This document shows positions 9,777 through 18,679 of a stretch of 35,673 nt of DNA, piece by piece. Where the stretch lies: positions 1 through 35,673 of the forward strand of contig JASJDA010000103.1 in NCBI GenBank assembly GCA_030065755.1. The letters are read 5' to 3'. Numbering within the stretch: the first letter of the stretch is position 1; every line of letters starts with the position of its first letter. A program made the translations under genes and the position numbers. Under the pieces are notes generated by a model. The model was not told the DNA's origin. It made no database searches and was given only the letters and a program-made list of their open reading frames with translations. Source of the DNA: Prochloraceae cyanobacterium. Its GTDB lineage: Bacteria > Cyanobacteriota > Cyanobacteriia > Cyanobacteriales > JASJDA01.

Positions 9777-9957
9777 CTTAAGTTAGTTTGAATTTATTTC
9801 TGTTATGACTGGATTTTATCGCTTCTTCTTCTAACCTCACTTACCATCCTTCATACAATTTTTTATTCTAAAGTGGGACTGTACTGCTGACGATCGCTCC
9901 CATAGTGACGATCTCCTACCTCTATTAGTTTGAAAGTAGGTCTAATCGGGGATAATT

Positions 9958-10038
9958 ATGCTGAAACGTATTTTTTGGGTTATTATTCTTTGTCTGGCGA
10001 TCGTCGCCAGCTTTCCTCAATCTAGTTCCCTCAATTAG
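9958..10038 (+). CDS. Possible small single-TM peptide, 26 aa (MLKRIFWVIILCLAIVASFPQSSSLN)
   Basis: ATG to TAG short ORF with a hydrophobic segment; below the ORF-track cutoff. Confidence 0.25.
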   Translation: MLKRIFWVIILCLAIVASFPQSSSLN

Positions 10039-10116
10039 AAGACATTACTGATGGGCGATCGCGAATCTAATTATTACGCGATTTTATTCTGAAATAAATA
10101 AAAGCAATAAAAGATT

Positions 10117-11817
10117 ATGGAACAACGAGAAAATTATCAAAATCTGATTAATTATCTGCGAGCGACTATTGGTTTACTCGATTTAGAACCAGATTCTCAG
10201 CTAAGAAAAGATACAATTTCGATCTGCGATTATTTCGAGAATCCTACTTATATAATTGCTGTTTTTGGCCCTTTCAATCACGGTAAATCTACCCTACTTA
10301 ATGCCTTACTAGGAAAAAAGACTTTACCGATCGATTTAATTCCCACTACGGGAGCAGCAATTTACGTTCGCTACGGGGAAAAATTACATACTAAAATTAA
10401 CCTCACAAACGGGACGCAAATTAGTGAAGATGGAACGAAAATACTCAAACGCTATGCTATTCTTGACGACAATAGATGTATGCGTTCTGATGTTGCTTCT
10501 GTAGAAGTTTATTGTGACAATCCTTTCTTGAAAACTGGAGTAGAATTTCTCGATTTACCAGGAACAAATGACAGGGAAGCACAAGATGCTTTAGTTAAAG
10601 ATAAACTTTTAACAGCAGATTTAATCGTACAAGTTTTAGACGCTCGCAAATTAATGACTTTAAACGAGCGAGAACAGCTTAGAGATTGGTTGCTCGATCG
10701 CGGTATAAAAACTGTAGTTTTTGTGGTTAATTTTGTCAATTTATTAGAACCAGAGGAGCAACAAGAAATCTACAATCGTTTGCGTTTTATCGCCGAAAGT
10801 TTCCGCGCTGAATTACCTGCTGGTATTAGTAATTTATATCGAGTTGATGCCTTACCTGCATTGAGAGCTAGACTGAAAGGAGATACTTCAGCAGCACAAA
10901 TTACAGGACTAGCTGCTTTTGAATCAGCGTTGCAAAGTATTGTCTCCGCACAACAGCACGATTTATCGATTCGTTTTCCTCGCTTGCGATCGGTGGGAGA
11001 AAGAGTGTGGCAAGCAGCAGAAGCAAAACAACAGGATTTATTTGAAAAAATAGAAGCACAAAAGCAGAAAAAGCTCAAAAAAATTGAAATTCAAAAAAAA
11101 GCAGAGAAACTAATTAAACAAGGGTTGCAAAGAAGTATTTCCGAGTTTGAAAGTTGGTTGTATTTACCCAATCTTTTATCTCGCTATCAAAAAGAATTAG
11201 CTATAGCTTTAGAACAAGATGCCTTTGAGTTTTGGCAACTAGAAAATATACAGCCAGAAGTAACAAAATATCAACAAGCAATTGACGAATGGGTCACAAG
11301 AGGCTGCGAATTTTTTGAAAAGCAAAATCCAGGTCAACTTTCAATCGATTTGACTGCTACTGCTGTAGTCTCATTTCCCGAAGAGTTGCCAAAAACTAAC
11401 AACAAATCAGATCGCAATCCTGACGATCGTATTGCTTCAGTAGCGATCCCAGCCGGTTTAGGTCTTGCTTTTGGAGGTCCATTGGGAGCAGTAGTGCTGG
11501 GAAGTGCTGGCTATATTCTCAATAAGACTGTCAATAAATCGACAGAAAAACAACAAGAATCAAAAATAGCAACAAATTATACTGAAATTCAATTTTCCCA
11601 AGCATATATTAAAGCATCTGAAGATTATTTGAGTAACTTCAGTGCTTCGTCTCTTACTACACTTCGGGAATACCGAGCCAAAGTAGAGTCAACAGCTTCT
11701 CCTAAAATAATAGAACAAAATTCACAATTTGGCAGTGACTACCATCAATTGCAGCTACTCAACAATATATTAAGATATTTAGAGAAAGAGATAAATTTAA
11801 TAAAATATAAATTTTAA
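10117..11817 (+). CDS. Dynamin-like GTPase family protein
   Basis: G1 GPFNHGKSTLLNALLG, G3 DLPGTND, coiled-coil segments, glycine-rich hydrophobic hairpin AIPAGLGLAFGGPLGAVVLGSAGYIL. Confidence 0.85.
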   Translation: MEQRENYQNLINYLRATIGLLDLEPDSQLRKDTISICDYFENPTYIIAVFGPFNHGKSTLLNALLGKKTLPIDLIPTTGAAIYVRYGEKLHTKINLTNGTQISEDGTKILKRYAILDDNRCMRSDVASVEVYCDNPFLKTGVEFLDLPGTNDREAQDALVKDKLLTADLIVQVLDARKLMTLNEREQLRDWLLDRGIKTVVFVVNFVNLLEPEEQQEIYNRLRFIAESFRAELPAGISNLYRVDALPALRARLKGDTSAAQITGLAAFESALQSIVSAQQHDLSIRFPRLRSVGERVWQAAEAKQQDLFEKIEAQKQKKLKKIEIQKKAEKLIKQGLQRSISEFESWLYLPNLLSRYQKELAIALEQDAFEFWQLENIQPEVTKYQQAIDEWVTRGCEFFEKQNPGQLSIDLTATAVVSFPEELPKTNNKSDRNPDDRIASVAIPAGLGLAFGGPLGAVVLGSAGYILNKTVNKSTEKQQESKIATNYTEIQFSQAYIKASEDYLSNFSASSLTTLREYRAKVESTASPKIIEQNSQFGSDYHQLQLLNNILRYLEKEINLIKYKF

Positions 11818-12003
11818 AATAAAAGTAAGTATAAAAAACAAAAAAGATTGAATATTCTAATAACAAGAGACAACTAAATGAATGCGACTCTTTTTGTAAT
11901 AGAATTAGGTGAGCAAAAATATGAATAAGATTTGATGGGAACAGCTATTTGTCCGCGTTCAACTAGATCGGATTCTTACACGAGCTTTAGTTTTAAATCA
12001 GTC

Positions 12004-12255
12004 ATGAATTTTATTTACACATTTTTTGCCCGTCTGCTCCACCCATATAATCGTCCAGCATTGGCTGGTAATCTGACTCTAATATTCTTTGCGCTACTTT
12101 ACGTAGTCGTAGGTGTTATGACAGATCCTCCTGTCAACAGTGAATCGAAACGCTCCCCTGAGTCTTCACATCCAATAACGATCGAAGTAGATAAGAGCGA
12201 CCGAGGCTTACATCCCATTACAGTCAAGCAAGAATTGCCAATCAATTTTCTATAA
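12004..12255 (+). CDS. Hypothetical small membrane protein (internal Met start preferred over 11932)
   Basis: MNFIYTFFARLLHPYNRPALAGNLTLIFFALLYVVVGVMTDPP has one TM segment; residues encoded before 12004 look non-coding. Confidence 0.4.
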   Translation: MNFIYTFFARLLHPYNRPALAGNLTLIFFALLYVVVGVMTDPPVNSESKRSPESSHPITIEVDKSDRGLHPITVKQELPINFL

Positions 12256-14317
12256 GGTAAGTATAGCTGCTAAGGCTGCGCTCGTAGTTGCGCAACAAAA
12301 GCTGCGATTCTTCTAGAGTAATGCGATTTTCCTGTAAAGCAACCTCAGTGCGACGGCGAATATTTTCTAGCAAGTCATCTGGGTCGTATTGCACGTAAGC
12401 TAAAACCTCGCTGACAGTATCCCCTTTAACTAAATGTTCGATCTCATAACCTTTGGGAGTCATCTGAATGTGAACGACATTAGTATCTCCAAAAAGATTG
12501 TGTAAACTCCCCATAGTTTCTTGATAAGCACCAACGAGGAACATTCCTAAATAGTAAGGTTCTTTTACTCCCGAACGCTGAGAATGAGAATTGTTTTCTT
12601 TCCTATCTCGATCGCCCCAATATCGAAGCGAATGTAACTCCAAAACAGATTTAACGTCACACAGGTCAATAAATCGATCGATTTTACCATCGCTATCGCA
12701 AGTGATATCAGCAAGAATTCCTCTTTGAGTGGGTTCAGAATTTAAGCGGTGAATCGGCATAATAGGAAATAGTTGCTCGATCGCCCAAGAGTCCGGTGCC
12801 GATCGAAAGACAGAAAGATTGACATAGTAGATAGAAGCCATTATCTTTTCTAGGTCTTCTAGATCGTCAGGTACGTATTCTAGATTTCTGACAATTTCTA
12901 AAATCTTACTACAACAAGCCCAGTATAGTTGCTCTGCTCTAGCACGTTCGCTCATACCGAGATAGCCAAAGCCAAACAGACTAATTGCCTCTTCTTTAAA
13001 CTGAATCGCATCGTGATAAGCTTCTTGATAGTTATTTGCGTCGATGGTATGGTAAGTTTCCCAGAGGTTGCGAATAATTAAGTGTTCTTTCTCTTCTACT
13101 GGTGGGGGAGGAGTAGAAGGAACGTCACTAGTGCTGAGAACGTCAAAGATTAATACAGATTGAGTCGCAGCGATCGCTCTTCCACTTTCACTCACCAAGA
13201 TTGGCGCGCTAATATTCGCCTCTTCGCAAGCTTCTTTAACCTCTGCCACAATATCATTAGCATAATTTTGCATATTGTAGTTTTTCGAGGCGTGAAAATG
13301 GCTTTTAGAACCGTCGTAGTCAACAGCCAAACCTCCACCCACATCTAAATAGTGCATAGAAGCGCCTAATTTGACCAGTTGCGCGTATATCTGGCTGGCT
13401 TCCCTGATAGCATCTTTAATAACGCTAATGGACGAAATCTGCGAACCTAGGTGGAAATGGAGCAGTTGTAGGGTATGAAGCATCCCTTTACCTTGCAAAG
13501 TATTAACTACCTTCAGAATTTCGGGAATAGTTAGACCGAATTTAGCGCGATCGCCTGTAGAATTCCCCCAACGACCAGAACCTTTACTACTTAGTTTTGC
13601 TCTTACTCCTAATACTGGCTCGATACCTAGTTTACTGCTGATATCAATTGCTAAATATAACTCTTCGATTTGCTCGATGACAATTATTGGTTTGTGTCCT
13701 ACTCTAGTTGCTAATAGTGCTGTTTCTATATATTCTCGGTCTTTATTGCCGTTACAAATTAGTAGAGGTTGTAAATTGGTAGTTGTTGGGTTGAGATTTG
13801 GTTCTAAAGTTGCTAAAGCGATCGCTAATTCTGCTTTTGAACCTGTTTCTAGACCGAATTGATAGGGTTTGCCGAATTCTACCAAACTCTCAATCAAATG
13901 GCGATGTTGATTGCATTTAATTGGGAAGACTCCCTGGTAAGTACCAGGATAGTTGTATCTGGCGATCGCTCGATCGAAACAAGCGTGCAGGCGATCGAGC
14001 CTATCTGCTAAGATATCCGAGAAACGGATTAATAGAGGCAGTCCGATATTTCTTTTTCGCAAGCCTTGCACCAGTTCAAACAAATCTAGAGAAGCACCCC
14101 GATCGCCAGCAGGTGAAACCGTCACTCTACCAGCAGCATTAATAGAAAAGTAAGGTTCTCCCCATCCTTTAATTTGATATAGTTTCTCGCTATCTTCTAT
14201 TTTCCAAGAATTATCCGATTTACTTGCTTGTGTTTCCCTTTCTCTAGCCGTATTTTGAGGCGATCGGTTCAATTGTTCTAATTTTTTATTTGATTGAGAT
14301 TGAATATCGACTTCCAT
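12242..14317 (-). CDS. speA: Biosynthetic arginine decarboxylase
   Basis: 691 aa; GWGEPYFSINAAGRVTVSP, PIKCNQ (PLP lysine), LLHFHLGSQ, DVGGGLAVDYDGS. Confidence 0.96.
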   Translation of the reverse strand: MEVDIQSQSNKKLEQLNRSPQNTARERETQASKSDNSWKIEDSEKLYQIKGWGEPYFSINAAGRVTVSPAGDRGASLDLFELVQGLRKRNIGLPLLIRFSDILADRLDRLHACFDRAIARYNYPGTYQGVFPIKCNQHRHLIESLVEFGKPYQFGLETGSKAELAIALATLEPNLNPTTTNLQPLLICNGNKDREYIETALLATRVGHKPIIVIEQIEELYLAIDISSKLGIEPVLGVRAKLSSKGSGRWGNSTGDRAKFGLTIPEILKVVNTLQGKGMLHTLQLLHFHLGSQISSISVIKDAIREASQIYAQLVKLGASMHYLDVGGGLAVDYDGSKSHFHASKNYNMQNYANDIVAEVKEACEEANISAPILVSESGRAIAATQSVLIFDVLSTSDVPSTPPPPVEEKEHLIIRNLWETYHTIDANNYQEAYHDAIQFKEEAISLFGFGYLGMSERARAEQLYWACCSKILEIVRNLEYVPDDLEDLEKIMASIYYVNLSVFRSAPDSWAIEQLFPIMPIHRLNSEPTQRGILADITCDSDGKIDRFIDLCDVKSVLELHSLRYWGDRDRKENNSHSQRSGVKEPYYLGMFLVGAYQETMGSLHNLFGDTNVVHIQMTPKGYEIEHLVKGDTVSEVLAYVQYDPDDLLENIRRRTEVALQENRITLEESQLLLRNYERSLSSYTYLIEN

Positions 14318-14439
14318 CGCTGTTGGTTAATTGTTTGTGGCTACAGCTTTTTATCTTAACTTTTTGTTGCTCGAAGTGCGATCGTTCGTGACATACTCCT
14401 ACACCGAAGCGAACGAAGAGGCTTTATAAAATTTTCGAG

Positions 14440-15399
14440 CTATTTATCCCCTGACTTCTGACCTCTGACCCCTGACCCCTGACCTCCGACCCTGCCAAAT
14501 TTTTCTAGCCAATTGAGAACGATATCGTTAAATCGATCGGGACATTCGTCGTGGGGACAGTGACCCACATTATCTAATTCAACTAGAGTAATTTGAGGAT
14601 TGAGCTGAGCAAAAGGCTTAGCTAAACTTGAAGGAATCATGCGATCGCAACTACCCCAAATCAAAAGCATGGGTACTTTTAGGTTTGGCAAAACAACTTT
14701 AGCAGAAGGTGCAAACCCAGGTTTTCCTACTGCTTTACACAAAGCCGAAAATGCCCTTGCTGCTCCTTCATCTTGTGGCGGAGCTGCTAAAATTTCTACC
14801 AGTTCGTCTGTAATCGCACTCTTGTCGCAATAAGCAATTCCCGCCCAACTTCGTATTATCCCAGGTCGTCGCAACAGGAGAAATAGAGACTTAAGTAAAA
14901 GTGGAGATGCTACCATTCCCTCTATAGTTGTCACCGCAGGCTGCAACCACTTAGGAATCATTTCTTGTCGTGCGGAGACATCTGGCAAACTCAACATGAC
15001 AACCCCTTTAACCATATCTGGATGGGCTGCTGCTGCTGCGATCGCTACCAAAGAACCAATAGAATTACCTACCAATACTACTGGATGGCGGATAAAAGTT
15101 TGCCAAAAATCGTACACCAGCTCGACCCAGAGGTATGTACTGTAGTTTGTTGCTGCTTTTCTAGATCCTCCAAAACCCAACAAATCTAGAGCGTAAACAG
15201 CTTGTTGCCTACTTAAAACTGGGATATTTTTGCGCCAGTGTTCGATCGAAGCTCCAAATCCGTGCAGCAGAATTAGGGGTGTTTTTGCCGATCGGGTTTC
15301 TTCCTTGGCTCTCATGTAAGTGTAGCGAACTTGCCAGCCTCGCCAAACCCAATCTCGTTGGTTTCCAATTCTTTGGTGCCAATTTCCAGCTTCAACCAC
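14440..15399 (-). CDS. Alpha/beta-fold hydrolase
   Basis: LLHGFGASIEHWRKNIP, nucleophile elbow VGNSIGS, C-terminal DNVGHCPHDECPDRFN. Confidence 0.92.
   Translation of the reverse strand: MVEAGNWHQRIGNQRDWVWRGWQVRYTYMRAKEETRSAKTPLILLHGFGASIEHWRKNIPVLSRQQAVYALDLLGFGGSRKAATNYSTYLWVELVYDFWQTFIRHPVVLVGNSIGSLVAIAAAAAHPDMVKGVVMLSLPDVSARQEMIPKWLQPAVTTIEGMVASPLLLKSLFLLLRRPGIIRSWAGIAYCDKSAITDELVEILAAPPQDEGAARAFSALCKAVGKPGFAPSAKVVLPNLKVPMLLIWGSCDRMIPSSLAKPFAQLNPQITLVELDNVGHCPHDECPDRFNDIVLNWLEKFGRVGGQGSGVRGQKSGDK
14450..14491. repeat. Heptanucleotide tandem repeat (STRR-like), cctgacc/tctgacc x6
   Basis: cctgact tctgacc tctgacc cctgacc cctgacc tccgacc; same unit as 8310-8337. Confidence 0.88.
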
Positions 15400-15603
15400 A
15401 AAAAGACTCAGATTAAAAAAAATTTACACCCATCTAATTATAATGTTCTTTCTCGGAAAATCTGGCATTTATTTATTTTTTTGGCGATCCACCAAACCAA
15501 TAGACCCTCAGCCTATAGCCGCAATCATTTCAGAATAAGTAAAATTAGAATCAGACATATCCTACTTTTGACTCTATTCGATAACCAGACAAATTAAATA
15601 GCT

Positions 15604-16134
15604 GTGAGAGATAGAAGAAGCGATCGGCGCGACATACCCAAAATAAACGAAAAAATTCGTTTTCCTCAAATTCGTGTAATTGATACGGATGGTTCGCAGC
15701 TTGGGGTTATTTCCCCCCAAGAAGCTTTAAGGGTCGCTGAAGAAAAAGACCTAGATTTAGTTTTGGTCAGTGAAACTGCCAATCCTCCCGTTTGTCGAAT
15801 TATGGACTACGGCAAATATAAATTTGAACAGGAGAAAAGAGCAAGGGAAGCCAGGAAAAAGCAGCATACTGCTGACTTGAAGGAAGTAAAAATGCGCTAT
15901 AAAATTGGAGACCACGACTATCAAGTTCGTGTCAAAAATGCAGAACGTTTTCTCAAGTCAGGAGATAAGGTTAAAGCTACTATTACTTTTCGAGGCAGAG
16001 AAATTCAACACAGTCATTTAGCAGAAGAAGTACTCAATCGTATGGCAAAAGATTTAGAAGAAGTAGCAGAAATACAGCAAGCGCCGAAAAAAGAAGGAAG
16101 GAACATGATGATGCTACTTGCTCCTAAAAAATAG
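15604..16134 (+). CDS. infC: Translation initiation factor IF-3
   Basis: [29 protein letters not shown]...[16 protein letters not shown]...; GTG start. Confidence 0.95.
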   Translation: MRDRRSDRRDIPKINEKIRFPQIRVIDTDGSQLGVISPQEALRVAEEKDLDLVLVSETANPPVCRIMDYGKYKFEQEKRAREARKKQHTADLKEVKMRYKIGDHDYQVRVKNAERFLKSGDKVKATITFRGREIQHSHLAEEVLNRMAKDLEEVAEIQQAPKKEGRNMMMLLAPKK

Positions 16135-16229
16135 ATCCTGAACTAATCTTAAAAAAATCTTGACACAATTAGAGAGATTATAAAATTCCTCATACTTATG
16201 TGGTTTACCACCCATAGGTAAAGACAACT

Positions 16230-16248
16230 CTGCTCCTACAAGGAGCAG
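16230..16248. terminator. Hairpin downstream of infC (possible terminator or element end)
   Basis: CTGCTCCT-ACA-AGGAGCAG, perfect 8-bp stem; weak T content after it. Confidence 0.4.
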
Positions 16249-16287
16249 TTTCAAATTTATCTTCTTCCCGCTAGAAGACCCACGCTT

Positions 16288-16434
16288 TCAGCGTGCGGAT
16301 GAATCGCGGGGCAGCCCTTTAATGAAATCGCGAACGACTTCAGACATAGAATAGTTTTTTGAATCAGCATAATTTTGTAGCACTTGCCATTCTTCACGTG
16401 TCAATCTAACTCTTAACATTTTTTCTCTTGCCAT
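16288..16434 (-). CDS. Small ribbon-helix-helix (CopG-like) protein, 48 aa
   Basis: MAREKMLRVRLTREEWQVLQNYADSKNYSMSEVVRDFIKGLPRDSSAR*; RHH pattern (LRVRLTxEEW...SMSEVVRDFIK); not in the ORF track because shorter than 60 aa. Confidence 0.7.
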   Translation of the reverse strand: MAREKMLRVRLTREEWQVLQNYADSKNYSMSEVVRDFIKGLPRDSSAR

Positions 16435-16438
16435 TGAC

Positions 16439-16460
16439 TGTAGCTATAAATGTTGCTACA
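16439..16460. promoter_or_regulatory. Putative RHH operator (inverted repeat)
   Basis: TGTAGC-tataaatgtt-GCTACA immediately upstream of the RHH start codon. Confidence 0.35.
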
Positions 16461-16671
16461 ATAATTGTATTCGATTGCGACTGAGAAGTCGAATTGAAGC
16501 ACCTAGATAAAGCAATACAAGATATGGGGTTCAATCCAAAAGTCTCCTTAAAAACGTTGGGGCGGCAAAATCGAGTGCGTTTGGGAGTGAGTAACATTTT
16601 TTTAGTTGCAAAAGCTTTGTATGGAGCTAAACACGTACCTTGGGTCACAGGGGAACTTACGGGCAAAACAA

Positions 16672-16792
16672 TCTAGACGAGATATGACTGGCGTTGGTCG
16701 GTCAGCGTGCCAAACTTCTAGCAAGTCTAGAATGTATGGTCACTGCGGTGACGTAGTGGCAGAATCCCACGGTTTCACCGTGGGAGGTTCAA
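16672..16792 (+). ncRNA. TnpB omega-RNA (reRNA)-like 3' scaffold, copy 1
   Basis: TCTAGAC/GTCTAGA outer pairing, GTCAC-TGCG-GTGAC hairpin, CCCACGGT-TTC-ACCGTGGG hairpin, terminal AGGTTCAA. Confidence 0.45.
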
Positions 16793-16907
16793 AGAACCGA
16801 CATCAAACGGACACGTTAACCTGGCGAGGTTTCCTCACCAGTTTCATCCCGATATTTGATATGGCAAAATTCTAGTCGTTGTATAATATGGTTCATATAC
16901 GGGTTTG

Positions 16908-17087
16908 CCCGTCCATTTAAACATTTATAGCCGTCGGGCGGACGGTATGCTGAGAAAGAGCAACTCAGTTTAAATGCCTGTGTAGGGGAATCTGGACGGG
17001 GGTAGTAACTAGCTTATAGATGCTATCTAGACCAACCCGATCTGTAAGAACCAGTAATTCAGCGCCCTTAAGCCGTTGGAGGTTCAA
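16908..17087 (+). ncRNA. TnpB omega-RNA (reRNA)-like scaffold, copy 2 (multibranched)
   Basis: CCCGTCCA/TGGACGGG, CATTTAAAC/GTTTAAATG, CCGTC-GGGCG-GACGG, CTGAG/CTCAG stems, then CAGCG..CGTTG stem and terminal GGAGGTTCAA; one frame reads NACVGESGRG**LAYRCYLDQPDL*EPVIQRP*AVGGSKR (decayed TnpB-like C-terminus). Confidence 0.42.
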
Positions 17088-17128
17088 AAAGGACAGATAA
17101 TCGATGTCCTCAGAAAACAAGGAGCGCT

Positions 17129-17160
17129 CTCATCTAATTATAAATATAATATTAGATGAG
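17129..17160. repeat. 10-bp perfect inverted repeat upstream of dnaJ
   Basis: CTCATCTAAT-tataaatataat-ATTAGATGAG. Confidence 0.8.
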
Positions 17161-17276
17161 CCTGCAGTTGAAATTTTCGCTCGAATATCTCAATCTGTGA
17201 AAAATGCCTCCTTGCTTTTTAAGCTTCTATGGCAAATCAAATTAACCATTATTAAAGAATCAAGATTTATTGCTTT

Positions 17277-18416
17277 ATGGCAGGAGACTATTATGAAATC
17301 CTCGGTGTTGCCCGCAACGCTGGCAAAGAAGATATCAAAAGTGCATATCGTCGCCTAGCTCGAAAGTATCATCCAGATGTAAATAAAGAGCCAGGGGCAG
17401 AAGAAAAGTTTAAAGAAATCAATAGAGCCTACGAAATACTCTCAGAACCTGAAACCCGTGCGAGATACGATCGCTTCGGAGAAGCAGGCGTTGCTGGGGG
17501 TGCTGGAGCAGGAGCAGGCTTCCAAGATTTCGGCGATATGGGCAGTTTTGCCGATATCTTTGAAACTATTTTCAGTGGTTTTGGTGGTATGGGCGGTCCC
17601 CAAACTACTTCTCGCCGTCGCAGCGCTCCAGTGCGAGGTGACGACCTGCGGCTAGATTTGAAGCTAGAATTTAGGCAAGCTGTATTTGGCGGTGAAAAAG
17701 AAATTCGCATTCCTCACTTAGAAACCTGTCAGGTTTGCAACAGCACTGGTGCTAAGCCAGGAAGTGGAGTGAAAACCTGTCCGACTTGTAAGGGTACGGG
17801 TCAAATACGCCGAGCAACTAGAACTCCTTTTGGCAGTTTTGCTCAAGTTTCTGCCTGCCCTACTTGCAACGGGGAGGGAGAAATAATTGAGGAAAAATGC
17901 GAAGCTTGCGGCGGTGTTGGTCGCAAACAAGAAACAAAAAAACTGAAAATAACTATACCAGCAGGCGTAGATAGCGGCACTCGTCTGCGAGTAGCAGGTG
18001 AAGGAGACGCAGGAATGCGAGGAGGTCCCCCAGGAGATCTCTACGTTTATTTGTTTGTCGAAGCAGACCAAGAGTTTAAGCGCGAGGGCACCAATATTAG
18101 ATCGGAGATTAAAATCTCTTACTTACAAGCAATATTGGGGTCTGGCGTTAGGGTAAACACTGTAGATGGACCTGAAGAATTAACTATTCCTCCAGGAACA
18201 CAACCCAATACAGTCTTAACTCTAGAAAGTAAAGGGGTACCAAAATTAGGAAATCCAGTAAGCCGAGGGGATCATTTAATTACAATTATTGTAGAAATTC
18301 CAACTCGGGTCAATGCTGAAGAACGAGAACTATTGGAAAAACTCGCTAAAATTAGAGGGGAAAGAAGTGGTAAAGGGGGAAGAGAAGGTTTTTTGGGAGG
18401 GCTCTTTAATAAGTGA
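17277..18416 (+). CDS. dnaJ: Chaperone DnaJ
   Basis: J domain with HPD (YHPDVNK), G/F-rich region, four CxxCxGxG-like zinc motifs (first is CQVCNSTG). Confidence 0.96.
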   Translation: MAGDYYEILGVARNAGKEDIKSAYRRLARKYHPDVNKEPGAEEKFKEINRAYEILSEPETRARYDRFGEAGVAGGAGAGAGFQDFGDMGSFADIFETIFSGFGGMGGPQTTSRRRSAPVRGDDLRLDLKLEFRQAVFGGEKEIRIPHLETCQVCNSTGAKPGSGVKTCPTCKGTGQIRRATRTPFGSFAQVSACPTCNGEGEIIEEKCEACGGVGRKQETKKLKITIPAGVDSGTRLRVAGEGDAGMRGGPPGDLYVYLFVEADQEFKREGTNIRSEIKISYLQAILGSGVRVNTVDGPEELTIPPGTQPNTVLTLESKGVPKLGNPVSRGDHLITIIVEIPTRVNAEERELLEKLAKIRGERSGKGGREGFLGGLFNK

Positions 18417-18676
18417 ACGAGCCAGTATTAACCAATCTGACCGAACCAATACCCGACGACCAGCTCGATTTAAGAGGAACTCCCTGTCCGATTAACTTCG
18501 TCCGCACGAAACTACGCCTGCAAAAAATGCCCCCAGGCTCCTTATTAGAAGTTTGGCTAGACCCAGGAGAACCAATTGAACAAGTACCTGATAGTTTAGT
18601 TATGGAAGGTTATCAACTCGAAAAAATAGAAGAACGCACTGAATACTTTGTTATTAGAGTGCGTCGTCCTGCTTGA
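18413..18676 (+). CDS. TusA-like sulfurtransferase family protein
   Basis: [48 protein letters not shown] start overlapping dnaJ stop by 4 bp. Confidence 0.88.
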   Translation: MNEPVLTNLTEPIPDDQLDLRGTPCPINFVRTKLRLQKMPPGSLLEVWLDPGEPIEQVPDSLVMEGYQLEKIEERTEYFVIRVRRPA

Positions 18677-18679
18677 GTT

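Larger units (their letters stand above)
16204..16792 (+). mobile_element. Internally deleted IS200/IS605-like (TnpB-type) element remnant
   Basis: Hairpin-bearing left part (CCCGC..CACGC-TTTCA-GCGTG..GCGGG, 16267-16310), divergent RHH ORF, and right part encoding a TnpB-like C-terminus (SKSRMYGHCGDVVAESHGFTVGGSK) that ends in CCCACGGTTTCACCGTGGGAGGTTCAA. Confidence 0.5.

Noticed and set aside
13160-14153. Plus-strand ORFs inside speA
   Set aside because: Antisense to a confidently identified gene; no family resemblance.
16406-16666. 86-aa minus-strand ORF in the IS relic
   Set aside because: Overlaps the better-supported RHH ORF start region and the opposite-strand relic; composition not protein-like.
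16821-16841. Hairpin CTGGCGAGG-TTT-CCTCACCAG as a third omega-RNA end
   Set aside because: It contains a mismatch and lacks the following GGTTCAA-type terminus; too little to call.
17104-17358. 84-aa ORF overlapping the dnaJ start
   Set aside because: Contains the 10-bp inverted repeat, overlaps dnaJ in another frame and shows no recognisable family, so probably leader sequence.
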